Virus record (IMG/VR): IMGVR_UViG_3300031688_000116 | Coordinates: 1 to 26,159 of that record | Direction: 5' to 3' (one strand) | Length of the DNA stretch: 26,159 bases | DNA from: a virus | Part shown: positions 7,018-17,700 of the stretch, in pieces | How positions within the stretch are numbered: the first letter of the stretch is position 1 | Layout: every line of letters begins with the position of its first letter | Notes under the pieces: model-generated | Database searches by the model: none | What the model saw: only the letters and a program-made list of their open reading frames with translations | Told to the model about the DNA's origin: nothing | Program-made: the position numbers and the translations under genes

Positions 7018-10000
7018 ATGATCGATAAAACAGATCCAACTAATAGGGATACTGTACCTGCGATGCTAACACCTGGGGAATTTGTCCTCAACAAGGAAGC
7101 ATCAACTATGTTTGCTCCTGTGATAGAGCAAATGAATGACGCAGGGCTACAGCATCGTGCAATGAAAAACATGGGTGGTGGTATTCAAAATTATAATAAA
7201 GGTGGTTTTGCGTGGCATAAAAACTACACATCTGAGGTTGAAGCTGCCATCGTTTTAGCGGCAGCTAAGTACGGTATTGATCCATTAACTCTTAAAACCA
7301 TTGTTTACCTTGAGTCTAGGGGAAATCCTGAAGCCCAATCAAAACAGTCATCTGCTGGTGGCATCATGCAATTTATAGATGATACAGCTAAATCTTATAA
7401 TCTTGAAAACCGTTTTGATGTTAATGAAAGCCTAGATGCAGGTAGTAAACTGTTGACAAATAATGCTTCTCATTTAAGAAGTGTCCTTGGTCGTGAACCG
7501 ACACCAGCGGAGATATATCTAGCACATCAACAAGGAGCAACAGGTGCTTTACGTTTGTTAAAAGATCCATCTATTAATGTACTAGATGTAGAAAACATGA
7601 CAGAGAGTAAGGTTATTAAGAACGGCGGTAATGTTAACATGACTGCTGGTGAGTTTTCAAACATGTGGCTGAAAAAAGCCAATGATGCTGCTAACTTTAT
7701 TGGAGGCGATGACACAAACACACCCACACAACCTACAACCCAAGCAACATCTACAGAACCAGTACCAAGATTTTTTAGTGGCGGTGGTAAGGATGGTGAA
7801 GGTAGTTTTGGAATGATTGGTGATTTCTTTGGTGGAGTTACAACACCATCTGTAGCACCTATGGTTTCTATCCCTCCCCAAATGAGACCTAAAGATCTAG
7901 CTCCTCAAATGGTAGCTGGGATAACAGACTCGATGTCATCTTCACGCCCTCAGATGAGACCCAACACTCAAGTAGATCCCTTAGCTGTCGAACAGGCAGT
8001 TATGCAGGCCAGTGTACCACAAGTACAAGCAGCACCCCCAGTACCTACAAGCTTCAATGAAGCCTTTAGGGATGCACGAGCTGACATGGGAGCGGGAGGT
8101 ATCTTTAACTTTCGTGGTAATAATTATACTACTGATTATGCTGAAGAGAAGGATATGGTAACTGCTAACATGGGTGGTGTTGTCTATCTGAATGATGGAA
8201 GTTCGGAATCAAGTTTGATGCCAGATGTTAACAGTGATGAATCATTACTACAAGGTTCTTCCGGAAGCGTTGACAGGGCTTCTCGCATGTCAACTCAAGA
8301 GATTATGTCTATGTACCCTGTACCTGAAGTTCAAGGTATTCCAACAGAACTTCCCCCAGCACCCAGACCAACCATGCTTGGTGGTCAGCTTTACTACTTA
8401 AATGGTGATGGTTTTGTTACAGATACAAATGGTAACCCTGTTCAAGACCCTGAGATTGGTGCTGCTGTTCAAGATAAATTGAATTACAGTGAAAAAGAAT
8501 CTGCAGCTAATGCACAAGCATACAACGAATCTATAGCTCAACAGGATGTACTCAATGGTACTAACTTACAATCGGTAAACCCAAGCTATGATTCAATGCG
8601 TCAACAGCAAGAGTCTAATGCTACTGAGGCAGAAAAGATCAGAGCGGAGATTGCACAGATTGATATGGAACGTCAAGCTGCTAATGACGAGTTTAATAAG
8701 AAGCAGTCAGAAGTTGTACCACCATTAGAGCGTGGTCAGAGCGTGTTTGTAGAAGGTTTTGTACCTCCTGTAGCAAACAGTGGTAAGGGTGGTGGTCCTG
8801 CGTATGTTCCCCCTAAGCCCTCTAATGCGACATTTGAAGGTAAGTCTCTTGAAGAACTTTACAACATGTTTGCAGTCAATGGTGGTCAGGGGTCTCGTGC
8901 AGATCCCGTATTAGGTCAAGCTTTAATGGCGGAAATTGAGGCTCGTGAATCGGCAGGGGAATCTTTTAATGTTTATGATACCTCTTTACATAACGCTGCT
9001 GCTTTGTATGGTGGTGGTAACAGGCCCGAAGTTGAGCGTCAACAATTTGTTGCCGACACTTCTTCAAGGAACGCTGAGAAATCAGCTTCTATATTAGCTG
9101 TACAACAGGCTGAGTTACAGGCTAAGCTTGATGCAGGTACGGCTACACAGCTAGATATTGACAGGTTTGAGAGAAAACGGAATCAGAATAAGACAGTTCA
9201 GGAAACTGCAACCAGAGACCAGGAAACTGTAAGGCTAACGTCTGAACAACAAGCTGCACTACTTGCGCCTGCTACAGATATTGAAGCCGCCAATGTTGAG
9301 GCCCTTGAAGCTAAGCGAAAAGCAAACAGTGAACGTCTCCAGTCGTATGATCCTGTTACGGGTACTTATAGTAAGCCTATAAAACCTAAAGGCCCAACCG
9401 CTGATACAGTTGAAGCTGCAATTACCGAGTTAGAAAAAAACCCTAAAGAAGTGACAACAACCACACCTGATCAGGACAATGCTACTAGAAAGGCATCTGC
9501 TGAGATAGATCCTAAGGGTGGTGATGGTATTACACCTGAAGTTAAAGGTGCTATGTCTACAATCAAAAGCGTCTTCGGGGATCTATTTGATACTAAAGAA
9601 CTCATGAGAGCTGCTATTATGTATCTTGGTGGTCGTGCTACTGGTCTGTCTGGCAACCAAGCTCTTGCCTTTGCTGGTAAGACATATTTAGCTAGGGAAG
9701 AAGCTAAGGGTGCTCGTACTCAGAAGTTTGTTGATAAACTTATCTCAGATGGTAAGCATAAGATGGGGTCTATTGCGGCTTATAGAAAGTCTCTTGATCC
9801 TAATGATCTCAAACTTATTGGTTTAACTCTTGCAGAAACTGGTAACACTGGTACCTATTACGCATCCAATGCTGCTGGTAGTTTTGTAGCATTGCAGCTT
9901 AAGGAGATGAAGGGGTCTGATGATTCTGTTTATCTTCAAGATTCTAATGGTAAGGTATATGATCCAGCTCAGTTGCATCAAGATCCTAAGAGAGTCAAGG

Positions 10001-10659
10001 GTACTCCGGAGTTTGATACTGCTCTTGCAAGTCAGATCTCTCTTTACAAAGACACATTTGATGAGCTTAGGTTGCAAGGTGGCATTGTTACAAATAAGAT
10101 GGATGGTAAGCCAGCAGTGTACAAGACTGACTTGAAACCATCAGTTGTTGCAGCTGACACTGCGGCTTGGGCTTTAAGGTATGGTGTGCCTCTTCAAATG
10201 GTACCTGGCCTAATGACAGAAGCTTACAATCTAGCTATAGGTGGTAAGGATATTAATGGTAACCCAAAGAGGGCGCAGAAAATAGAACCATATCTCAACC
10301 AGTTGTGGATAACTCAAAGTGCTGGTGATCCAAATAACTTTAAGATTGGTAATGATGATAAGGTAAAGTTTGTTGAGACATCTACAGTTAGTTCTTGGGT
10401 TTCAAACATACACAATCAAATGAAGAAGGTTAACCCACAGTTTAATGAGGTTACTCCAATCAGGTTCTCAACTTGGCTACGTCAGACTGACATCTCTGGT
10501 AAGTGGTCGTTGCCTGAAGAGCAAGGTGGGTTGTCTCAAGAAGCAAGAAATGCGATTACAAAACGTGGAAATGCTGTAGGTAAAAGTGGATATATGCAAT
10601 ATATCTTAGAGGAAGCTGCTAAGAACTATGAGAAAACTCTAACTAATCCTACTACTTAA
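7018..10659 (+). CDS. Internal virion (ejection) protein with lytic transglycosylase domain
   Basis: A 1213-aa protein. Residues 10-45 hold the module DTVPAMLTPGEFVLNKEAS, common in tape-measure and other phage virion proteins. A soluble lytic transglycosylase-like domain follows at about 72-190: catalytic Glu99 in YLESRGNP, the GGIMQF turn (114-119) and YLAHQQGA (167-174) in place of the usual A-Y-N-A-G. It would cut peptidoglycan between MurNAc and GlcNAc so that DNA can cross the cell wall, as T7 gp16 does. Residues 250-640 are low-complexity with a PQMRP repeat and a charged coiled-coil stretch near 535-565. The C-terminal 400 residues are mixed alpha/beta without a recognised domain. The ORF could start 102 bases earlier, but the AGGAGA site supports 7018. 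It is the first of three giant proteins likely ejected together. Confidence 0.8.
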   Translation: MIDKTDPTNRDTVPAMLTPGEFVLNKEASTMFAPVIEQMNDAGLQHRAMKNMGGGIQNYNKGGFAWHKNYTSEVEAAIVLAAAKYGIDPLTLKTIVYLESRGNPEAQSKQSSAGGIMQFIDDTAKSYNLENRFDVNESLDAGSKLLTNNASHLRSVLGREPTPAEIYLAHQQGATGALRLLKDPSINVLDVENMTESKVIKNGGNVNMTAGEFSNMWLKKANDAANFIGGDDTNTPTQPTTQATSTEPVPRFFSGGGKDGEGSFGMIGDFFGGVTTPSVAPMVSIPPQMRPKDLAPQMVAGITDSMSSSRPQMRPNTQVDPLAVEQAVMQASVPQVQAAPPVPTSFNEAFRDARADMGAGGIFNFRGNNYTTDYAEEKDMVTANMGGVVYLNDGSSESSLMPDVNSDESLLQGSSGSVDRASRMSTQEIMSMYPVPEVQGIPTELPPAPRPTMLGGQLYYLNGDGFVTDTNGNPVQDPEIGAAVQDKLNYSEKESAANAQAYNESIAQQDVLNGTNLQSVNPSYDSMRQQQESNATEAEKIRAEIAQIDMERQAANDEFNKKQSEVVPPLERGQSVFVEGFVPPVANSGKGGGPAYVPPKPSNATFEGKSLEELYNMFAVNGGQGSRADPVLGQALMAEIEARESAGESFNVYDTSLHNAAALYGGGNRPEVERQQFVADTSSRNAEKSASILAVQQAELQAKLDAGTATQLDIDRFERKRNQNKTVQETATRDQETVRLTSEQQAALLAPATDIEAANVEALEAKRKANSERLQSYDPVTGTYSKPIKPKGPTADTVEAAITELEKNPKEVTTTTPDQDNATRKASAEIDPKGGDGITPEVKGAMSTIKSVFGDLFDTKELMRAAIMYLGGRATGLSGNQALAFAGKTYLAREEAKGARTQKFVDKLISDGKHKMGSIAAYRKSLDPNDLKLIGLTLAETGNTGTYYASNAAGSFVALQLKEMKGSDDSVYLQDSNGKVYDPAQLHQDPKRVKGTPEFDTALASQISLYKDTFDELRLQGGIVTNKMDGKPAVYKTDLKPSVVAADTAAWALRYGVPLQMVPGLMTEAYNLAIGGKDINGNPKRAQKIEPYLNQLWITQSAGDPNNFKIGNDDKVKFVETSTVSSWVSNIHNQMKKVNPQFNEVTPIRFSTWLRQTDISGKWSLPEEQGGLSQEARNAITKRGNAVGKSGYMQYILEEAAKNYEKTLTNPTT

Positions 10660-10680
10660 TTTTAAAAACAGGAGAATAGC

Positions 10681-13600
10681 ATGGGACTATTAGATGAAGC
10701 TCTAGCGTACACCCCAGATAATATTGACGGGACAGACCTAAGCTTTGTGGATGGAGACACAGCGTCTAACGCTAGTGGTTCTAAAAGCTACCGACTGGAA
10801 GGGATTGAGGCGGCTGAAGTAGAGAAGATCATCCACGGAAAGTATAAACCAGGTGAAGCTGGTGGTGCTGCTACCACTGACATCATGAGGGAAACTGCCA
10901 ACAGGTTAGGGTTTACTAATGTTAAGCTCAAGTTTAACCCCGATGGTTCCCCACAGATGGATACACTTGGTAAGCGTCAGATGTTTGATATGGTAAATGA
11001 CGAAGGTGACAGCTATAAAACTTCAATGTTAAATGCTGGAGCCTTCGACATTGGCCTATACAATAGCAACATGGATATCCTTAATAGGGATATCTATGAA
11101 GCTCAACGAACTGAAGATCGTTTGTCTGGGGATGGTACCCTCAACGACTTTGACATGGCTGCTCTGGATATCAGGATGGCTAGTGCTGAAGAGGGTGCTA
11201 AGACTCTTGGGTTTAAGAGAACCCTTGAGACTGAAAGGGAACGCTCAGAGTACATAAACTACTTCATGCAACAAGGCATGTCTCGTGATCAAGCTACAAG
11301 TGAGATGGGGAAGTACTTTAATAATAGTGTGGCTATCCGTAAGGCTGGTGTTTCTATTAACAATGAATCCCTAAACCCAATATCAGACAACTGGAATAAA
11401 GGTTGGACCAGTGTTGGAGAGAGTGCCTTTGGTGTTCTTAACCTCGGTGGTTACAAGTCTGGTGCAGAAGGTGTAGAAACTTGGGGAAAGAATGGTGTTC
11501 GTAGGCAGCAGGCTAAGCTCGCAGCTTATGGTAACACACTTAACAACTACAAAGACATTGAAAGTGTTGGTCAAGTGTTTGAGTACCTTGGTAACATGAT
11601 GGCTATGTCCCTCCCATTCATGGCGGTAACAGCTGCAGCAACAGTTGCAGCTCCTGTTACTTTTGGAGCATCGTACTTAGTACCTGTTAGTATGTTCACA
11701 GGTCAGGTTTGGAATGAGATGGAGGGGCCTAACGAGGACAAGTCAGCTGCTGCTGCTATTGGTGGTGGTATTACCATGACTGTACTTGATAGGCTTGGTC
11801 TTAAAGGTCTTGGTGGTGCGTCTAAAAGCCCAGTCCAGGCTATCCAAGAAGCTGCTAATAAGTTAGCTAAGGAAAGGGGAATACCTTTAGGTGAAGCTAA
11901 GGGTGTTGTTAAACAAGAAGTAGATGTCGCTGTTGCAGAGTTTGCAGAACAAGTTGAAGCAATGGCTAAGAACCAACTCAAAGCTAAAGCTACAGCTATG
12001 AGGGTTATGAAAACCATTGGTGTTGGTGCTACAGCAGAGGGACTGACAGAGGTTGGTCAAGAAGCTATTGGATATCTAGCAGCTGTTAAGGGTTCTAATA
12101 AAGTATTTGATGCTGAAGAGTTCCAAGAACGTATAACCAATGCTGCTCTTGCAGGTACTGCGCTAGGCGGTGTGTTCTCCGCTCCAGGAACTGCTAAAGA
12201 TCAGTTGGGATGGATGGATGCAGCTGCAAGATATGGTGAAGCTGCAACACCCTCAGAGGTAGAGGGATATACAGCCATAGAAATATCTAATCACGGAACT
12301 GTTAGGACTAATGCTCAAGTCTTACTAGATCAGAAAAGAGAAATCAAAAACCTTAAAGACAGAGGTGTTGGTGTAGGTTTTAATGTTGTAGACAGAGACC
12401 TTGAACACAAGGAAAAGAATAAAGGCAAAACCACTATGGAACGTGCATCAGAAACTGTGATGGATGCTCATAAACTTTGGAGGGCATCTGTTACTAGTGC
12501 AATTCCAAAAAGAATATTAGATAAGTCAGCATCTGCACGAGCTATGGCATCTTTATTAGGTGGCGTGTTGACCCCCTTACATGGGGGCTCTGGTATAGAG
12601 GCGGCTCAACACCACTTGGTAACTGCCTATAAGAACTACATCTCTGAGCCTGAACCTTTCTATAAGTCTATGGGATTGATGAGTGTTGCTGGTGTTTTTA
12701 GATCTTCAAGCAAGCGTAAGATCAGTAATGATATTTATAAAATATTAAATGATCCAAAGCACCAAACGAATGGTCAGTTTGATGGGAGTAAAGTGTCTAA
12801 TGATCCTGCTTACTGGGCTAACTTTAGTGTTGATATTAAAAACAGATCTAGAATTGTAAACCTTGGTAATCAAATGGTAAACTTAGGTGTCACTATGCGT
12901 AAGGATCAGGTGATTGCTGGTGCTAACATGGGCGACATTGATAACTATCTGTTTAAATACAAAGGTCTTGATAAGAACGCAGTCTCTAAGGATCAGAAAC
13001 TATTTAAGTCTCTCCTGATGTCTGAGTTTAATATGTCTGCGGCAGAAGCCCAGAGGATAACGGATGAGGTCATAGATAATCCACTTGTGTCTGATCTTTC
13101 AGATGTCCTTGGAGAAAACAATGAGGTTATTATATCTAACGTTGGTTCATTAAACCCAAGTGCACACAAGAAAAGAACCATTGGCTTATCTGAAAACTCA
13201 AAGTTTAATGATGCTGGTTTCTTTGAGTCTGATATCTTTGCTAACATAGCTACTGCAGCGAAGTCTGCAGCTAGGTACTCAACTCAAATGGAGTATGTAG
13301 GTAAGGATGCAGAGATTATATCTCACCTACTAAACAAGATGCAAGCTGAGGGTGTTTCAGATGCGGATGTCAATAAGGTGGCATCAGATGTTAAAGATAT
13401 CTTAGAGGCTATGGCTGGTAACTATAAGAGACCTACCACTGAGATGGGTAAGAAGCTTATGCGATTCCAAAAGAATGTAATGTTCTGGATGACACTATCT
13501 GCTTTACCCCTTGCAACATTTTCTTCCTTGCCCGAAATGGCTATGACTCAGGGGGCATTAACATCTGAGCAGATTTATGGGAAGAATGGAAGTATCAGAA

Positions 13601-14730
13601 CATTTGCTGCGGAAGCTGTTGCAGCTTTCTTACCTGCCCTGAAGAAGGTAGAGAATGAGACAGATGAGGGTATACTTAAGATAGTTACTAGGAGTAAGGG
13701 TCAAGAAGTCTTCCAGCAAGTAGGGCTTGGGCAATGGGAAGTGGGTGCAGCTACCACATCAGGTGTTAGTATGGCATCTGAAGGTCGTCAGCAGATGATG
13801 CAAGCTTTCTTTAGGGCTATCGGTCTTACGCAGTGGACAGACTACACTCGTTCTGTTCGTGGTGCTATGGCATTTGACTTCATATCATACAACTCTAAGC
13901 TTGTTGCTATGAGAGATCTTGGTTATACTAAAGCAACACGAGAAGCACAAGAGGCTGAACAGAAACTTAGAAGTTTGGGGATACCTGTAGAACAATTTGC
14001 AGAGTTAATGTATCAGTACGAACTCTATGGTGATATTGCTATGGACACTGAAGTTAAGAAACAATTCTGGGAACAGACTATTACTGAAGCTTCCTATAAC
14101 TTTATCAACCAATCAGTAGCACTTCCAGGTGCAGCCAATAGACCTTTGATCTATCAGGATCCTAGGTTTGCTTTGTTCACACAGTTCCAAGGTTTTATAT
14201 CTACCTTCACAGCGAACCAACTACCTCGCATGTGGAATGATTATGTCAAACGAGGAACTCCGACTATGAGATACAATACTTTTGTATTGATGGCAACCAT
14301 GATTGCTCTTGGGTTCTTTGCTCAAGGTATTAAAGACTCTATTAAGTTTGACGATGATGATGATGGTGGCACATTTGGTAATCCATACTTGGATAAACCT
14401 GAGTACATTCGTCGTGGTGTCATGGCTTCTGGATTATTCGGTACAGGTGAACGAGTAATAGACATGTTTGCTCCTATCTATGGTCAACGATCTAATGGTG
14501 TTGGTGGCTGGTTGTATAATCAAACCACTGGTGAAAGCCCAACTGTAGGGTATGTAGCTAGGGGTGGTGAAGCAGCATTGAAGCTGGCTCAAGGTGATGT
14601 TGAGGGTGCTTTGTATAATACACTCAAGATGTCTCCTGGTATTGGACCATTTACAGATAAGAATAAAAGCCTAGCTAGTCTTCTAACTGGTGGTGGTTGG
14701 AACTACAAGGACAATAAGGAGAATCAGTAA
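10681..14730 (+). CDS. Large internal virion (ejection) protein with N-terminal staphylococcal-nuclease-like domain
   Basis: A 1349-aa protein with AGGAG 7 bases before its ATG. Residues 20-127 resemble staphylococcal nuclease: DGDT at 24-27, YRLEGIEAAEV at 37-47, DTLGK at 94-98, then a strand-helix ending SMLNAGAF. Matched to the known active site, Asp21 is D26, Arg35 is R38, Asp40 is E43, Glu43 is E46 and Arg87 is K98. The body is long and helical. Hydrophobic stretches lie at about 303-340, 934-950 and 1201-1215, and the C-terminal part (FINQSVALPGAANRP, FTQFQGFISTFTANQLPR) looks like the conserved end of large internal proteins of marine podoviruses. Role: component of the ejection conduit, possibly acting on nucleic acid. 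The family name of the body is not certain; its stop overlaps the next start. Confidence 0.65.
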   Translation: MGLLDEALAYTPDNIDGTDLSFVDGDTASNASGSKSYRLEGIEAAEVEKIIHGKYKPGEAGGAATTDIMRETANRLGFTNVKLKFNPDGSPQMDTLGKRQMFDMVNDEGDSYKTSMLNAGAFDIGLYNSNMDILNRDIYEAQRTEDRLSGDGTLNDFDMAALDIRMASAEEGAKTLGFKRTLETERERSEYINYFMQQGMSRDQATSEMGKYFNNSVAIRKAGVSINNESLNPISDNWNKGWTSVGESAFGVLNLGGYKSGAEGVETWGKNGVRRQQAKLAAYGNTLNNYKDIESVGQVFEYLGNMMAMSLPFMAVTAAATVAAPVTFGASYLVPVSMFTGQVWNEMEGPNEDKSAAAAIGGGITMTVLDRLGLKGLGGASKSPVQAIQEAANKLAKERGIPLGEAKGVVKQEVDVAVAEFAEQVEAMAKNQLKAKATAMRVMKTIGVGATAEGLTEVGQEAIGYLAAVKGSNKVFDAEEFQERITNAALAGTALGGVFSAPGTAKDQLGWMDAAARYGEAATPSEVEGYTAIEISNHGTVRTNAQVLLDQKREIKNLKDRGVGVGFNVVDRDLEHKEKNKGKTTMERASETVMDAHKLWRASVTSAIPKRILDKSASARAMASLLGGVLTPLHGGSGIEAAQHHLVTAYKNYISEPEPFYKSMGLMSVAGVFRSSSKRKISNDIYKILNDPKHQTNGQFDGSKVSNDPAYWANFSVDIKNRSRIVNLGNQMVNLGVTMRKDQVIAGANMGDIDNYLFKYKGLDKNAVSKDQKLFKSLLMSEFNMSAAEAQRITDEVIDNPLVSDLSDVLGENNEVIISNVGSLNPSAHKKRTIGLSENSKFNDAGFFESDIFANIATAAKSAARYSTQMEYVGKDAEIISHLLNKMQAEGVSDADVNKVASDVKDILEAMAGNYKRPTTEMGKKLMRFQKNVMFWMTLSALPLATFSSLPEMAMTQGALTSEQIYGKNGSIRTFAAEAVAAFLPALKKVENETDEGILKIVTRSKGQEVFQQVGLGQWEVGAATTSGVSMASEGRQQMMQAFFRAIGLTQWTDYTRSVRGAMAFDFISYNSKLVAMRDLGYTKATREAQEAEQKLRSLGIPVEQFAELMYQYELYGDIAMDTEVKKQFWEQTITEASYNFINQSVALPGAANRPLIYQDPRFALFTQFQGFISTFTANQLPRMWNDYVKRGTPTMRYNTFVLMATMIALGFFAQGIKDSIKFDDDDDGGTFGNPYLDKPEYIRRGVMASGLFGTGERVIDMFAPIYGQRSNGVGGWLYNQTTGESPTVGYVARGGEAALKLAQGDVEGALYNTLKMSPGIGPFTDKNKSLASLLTGGGWNYKDNKENQ
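10738..11061 (+). other. Staphylococcal-nuclease-like (OB-fold) domain in the 1349-aa protein
   Basis: Domain extent estimated from motif matches: DGDT, the RLEGIEAAE strand and the DTLGK block, in the order and with roughly the spacing seen in staphylococcal nuclease. The calcium ligands and one catalytic Arg are kept; the second Arg is Lys. Activity is uncertain. Confidence 0.6.
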
Positions 14731-17700
14731 TGGCAATAAACACAACAACTGGATCTGTAGCTAAAGGGGGGACATCAGTCTCCCCTGTTGACTTCATTAA
14801 AGATCAGCTGAATATGGAAGAAGGGGGAGATCAGCAGGTAGCACCAGATGTTACCCCTGTCCAAGGTGGTGCTGGGTTAGTAGAAGAGGCGGCTTCGTTT
14901 CGTGTAGACCCTGAACTAGAGTCCACAGTAGATACCTTACAGGATCCCAGTGGTTTACCTTCTGGGTTGGAGCAACTAAATCAGGTTGTACCTAGCAATC
15001 AAATGGAAGGGTTTGTTCCTTCAATGGGAGCAAATATCAAAGCCTTAAAGGAAACTAATGGTTCTAACTATGGTGATTCTGCGTTTCAACAAAGGACTGA
15101 AAACTTTGGCAACTTAGTATTGGCAGGTAACATTGGTGTTAACTTAGCGCCTAACAGTGCTGGTACGTCTGCTTTTGAACTCACTAAGTCACTCTCAGGA
15201 CCTGACCTAGCTGGTGCAATGTCTGGTGTGTTTGAAGGTAAAAAAACTAGTCTTTTACAAGCTATCAGTAGGGCAGATGGGTTAGTGGATGTTGAGTCAT
15301 CTTCTACAAAGAGTGGGTATAAGACAGTTCCAAGTAAGTTGTATGCTCAAACAATGGGTGCAGTTACTGAACAGTTCTTTGCTAATGAGGCTGCAGGTTT
15401 AAAGTTTGAAGATGACCCGTTTACTGATGAACCTGCTACGTTACTTCCAAGCACGGAGTCAGCTAAGGATAATAAGGTTAAGGTTTTAACACAGGCTAAG
15501 AACAATCAGCAGCTTGGTCAAGAAATACACCTACAATACTTGCGGCTTCTCAGGGATTCTTTAAAGGGACAGGGGATACCAGAGACAGATCCACAGTTTG
15601 AACAGCTTAGTTTAAATGCTCCAGATAGACTTCCAGGTATGGAAGCTGAGATCCTTGGAGCTGCTGCTAAAAGTATTTGGGCAGATGCCAATCCAGAACT
15701 TGTGTATAAGCCCGATGTTAAAGCATTTGATCAGACTACATACGCACTTACCCACAGGGGTGAAGACGCCTTGGAGATGAGTTCTAAGTATCGTAATCAA
15801 ATCTTTCCAAAGGTTGAGGTTAAACCACTCAGTGCTCCTAAAGCTTTGGTTGGTACTGACATAGGTAAAAACTACTTACGACAGGCTTCTGGCTACAAGA
15901 AAGGTATGAAGTTTAATAGTGAACTAGAGGAAGCTATTAGTAATCTAGAACAGGTTGCCAATGTGGTTGACTCTCGTAGACTTAAGATACTATTAGCAAC
16001 TAGCCTTCCAGCAATAACAGGTAGGGACGGTAAAGATTTTTGGGGTGCTGATATTAATAATGTTGGTAATAAAAAACTAGATTCTTTCAATGCAGCACTG
16101 ATGGTTCAAGAACAAAGAATAGCTGATGGTACTTTAACTAGGAGTTCAGGGGAGGACTACAACCCTGAGGGAGAGTTGGAGAAGATACGTAGGACACTGG
16201 CACAAGAGATAAATGGTTTGGTTGAGTTTAGGAACAAGGCATTTTATTTAACATATAGTGTCCAAGGGTTTCAAGGACGTATTACTCCACAGCAAACATA
16301 TGTCAACCCAACTACAGCTAAGTCTGCTAGGTTTGTAACACGCTCTGCAACACCAGCCATTATTAAATCTGGTAACAGACAGGAAAGAAACCTACGTCAG
16401 ATGTATGCAATGATTTTGTTAAAGGTGGGTGACGATGCACTACCACCTCGTAGGGATGCCCTATTAGAGTCTAACAAGGGGATACTTCGTGCGATGGGTA
16501 TCAGATTAAGGGAGGCCCTTACAATGACGGATGCTCAGCTAGAGGCTGTGTCTACTGCTATTGAAAACAAAGTACCACTAGACTCCCCACAGTTTCCAAA
16601 GTTTAATGGCTTAAACCTAGACCCAAACAACGAAGCTGATGCTAAGATAATCCGTCAGATACAAAGCAAAAAGGAGGATGGTAACTTATTCATAGACACC
16701 ATAATAGATTTTGCTAACTACATGGACTATAAGGATAGGCCAGATGGTGATGGACAATTCCTATCTTCTGTTAATGCTTACATGGATGGCAAGACCAATG
16801 GCCCTGCAAGTAATGCTATGCAACTTGGTGACAAGAGGACTGCGTTCTTCACAGGTGTAATGCGAACTCAAGATGAAAAGCTTTTGGATTCTGGGGATCT
16901 TAGAGACTCGTTGATTAGATTAGCTACTCAATCTATCATAGATAAACCCTTTAATCTTGAAGATGATTTAAAACAGCCAGCTGATACAGTGTCTAAGGAA
17001 GTGTTTAAGTATCGTGAGCTTGCCAAGTTAGTGATCATGACTTGGGGATATGGTAAAGAGCTTACTAGCTTTGGTCCATTGATTGAAGAAGTTGTTGCTC
17101 TTATAACAGCAGAAAAACAAAGGGTGTTATCTGAAGGACCTTCTAAAAACAGTCTAAAAGATATTGATGCAGCGCACGATTATCTAAGTGCTATAGATAC
17201 CATAAATAGTTTAGACTATACAAATGAGAGTGTAGGTTCAATGGCAAAAGTCCGTGATCAGATGCTTACTAAGTACAGCGAATCTGTTAAGGGTATACTT
17301 GCTAATGGTGCAATGGAAGCAAGGTCTCTTATGAGAGCCGTAGCTGCTGAAACTGCCATCATGAACTTACCTTTTGTATTTCAAACACCCTCTGGTATGA
17401 TTACACACGTTGGTGGTATGGCAAGTTTAGGATCTGAAGGCGCTAACCGATCTACATACAGGAGTATAGACCCTAACACAGGTAAGCTCAGAAGCCCAAC
17501 AGAAGTTATACATTATGAATCTGAGTCCACTGCTGCTGCTGAACGTATCCGGAATGATGTGGCAATACCTGCAGAGTACGCCTATGGCGGTGCTCCTGTT
17601 GTCCCAATTCAAGGTATCGATGCAGCTGTGGTAGCAAGGACTGCCTCTGGCAAGTCTTGGTCTGCACTTCAGAAAACACCTGGAGCTCCTTATCTTCACA

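Noticed and set aside
6635-7039. A 134-codon minus-strand frame with Ala-Pro-Val repeats
   Set aside because: The repeats are only the antisense reading of the 12-bp tandem repeat of the plus-strand gene.
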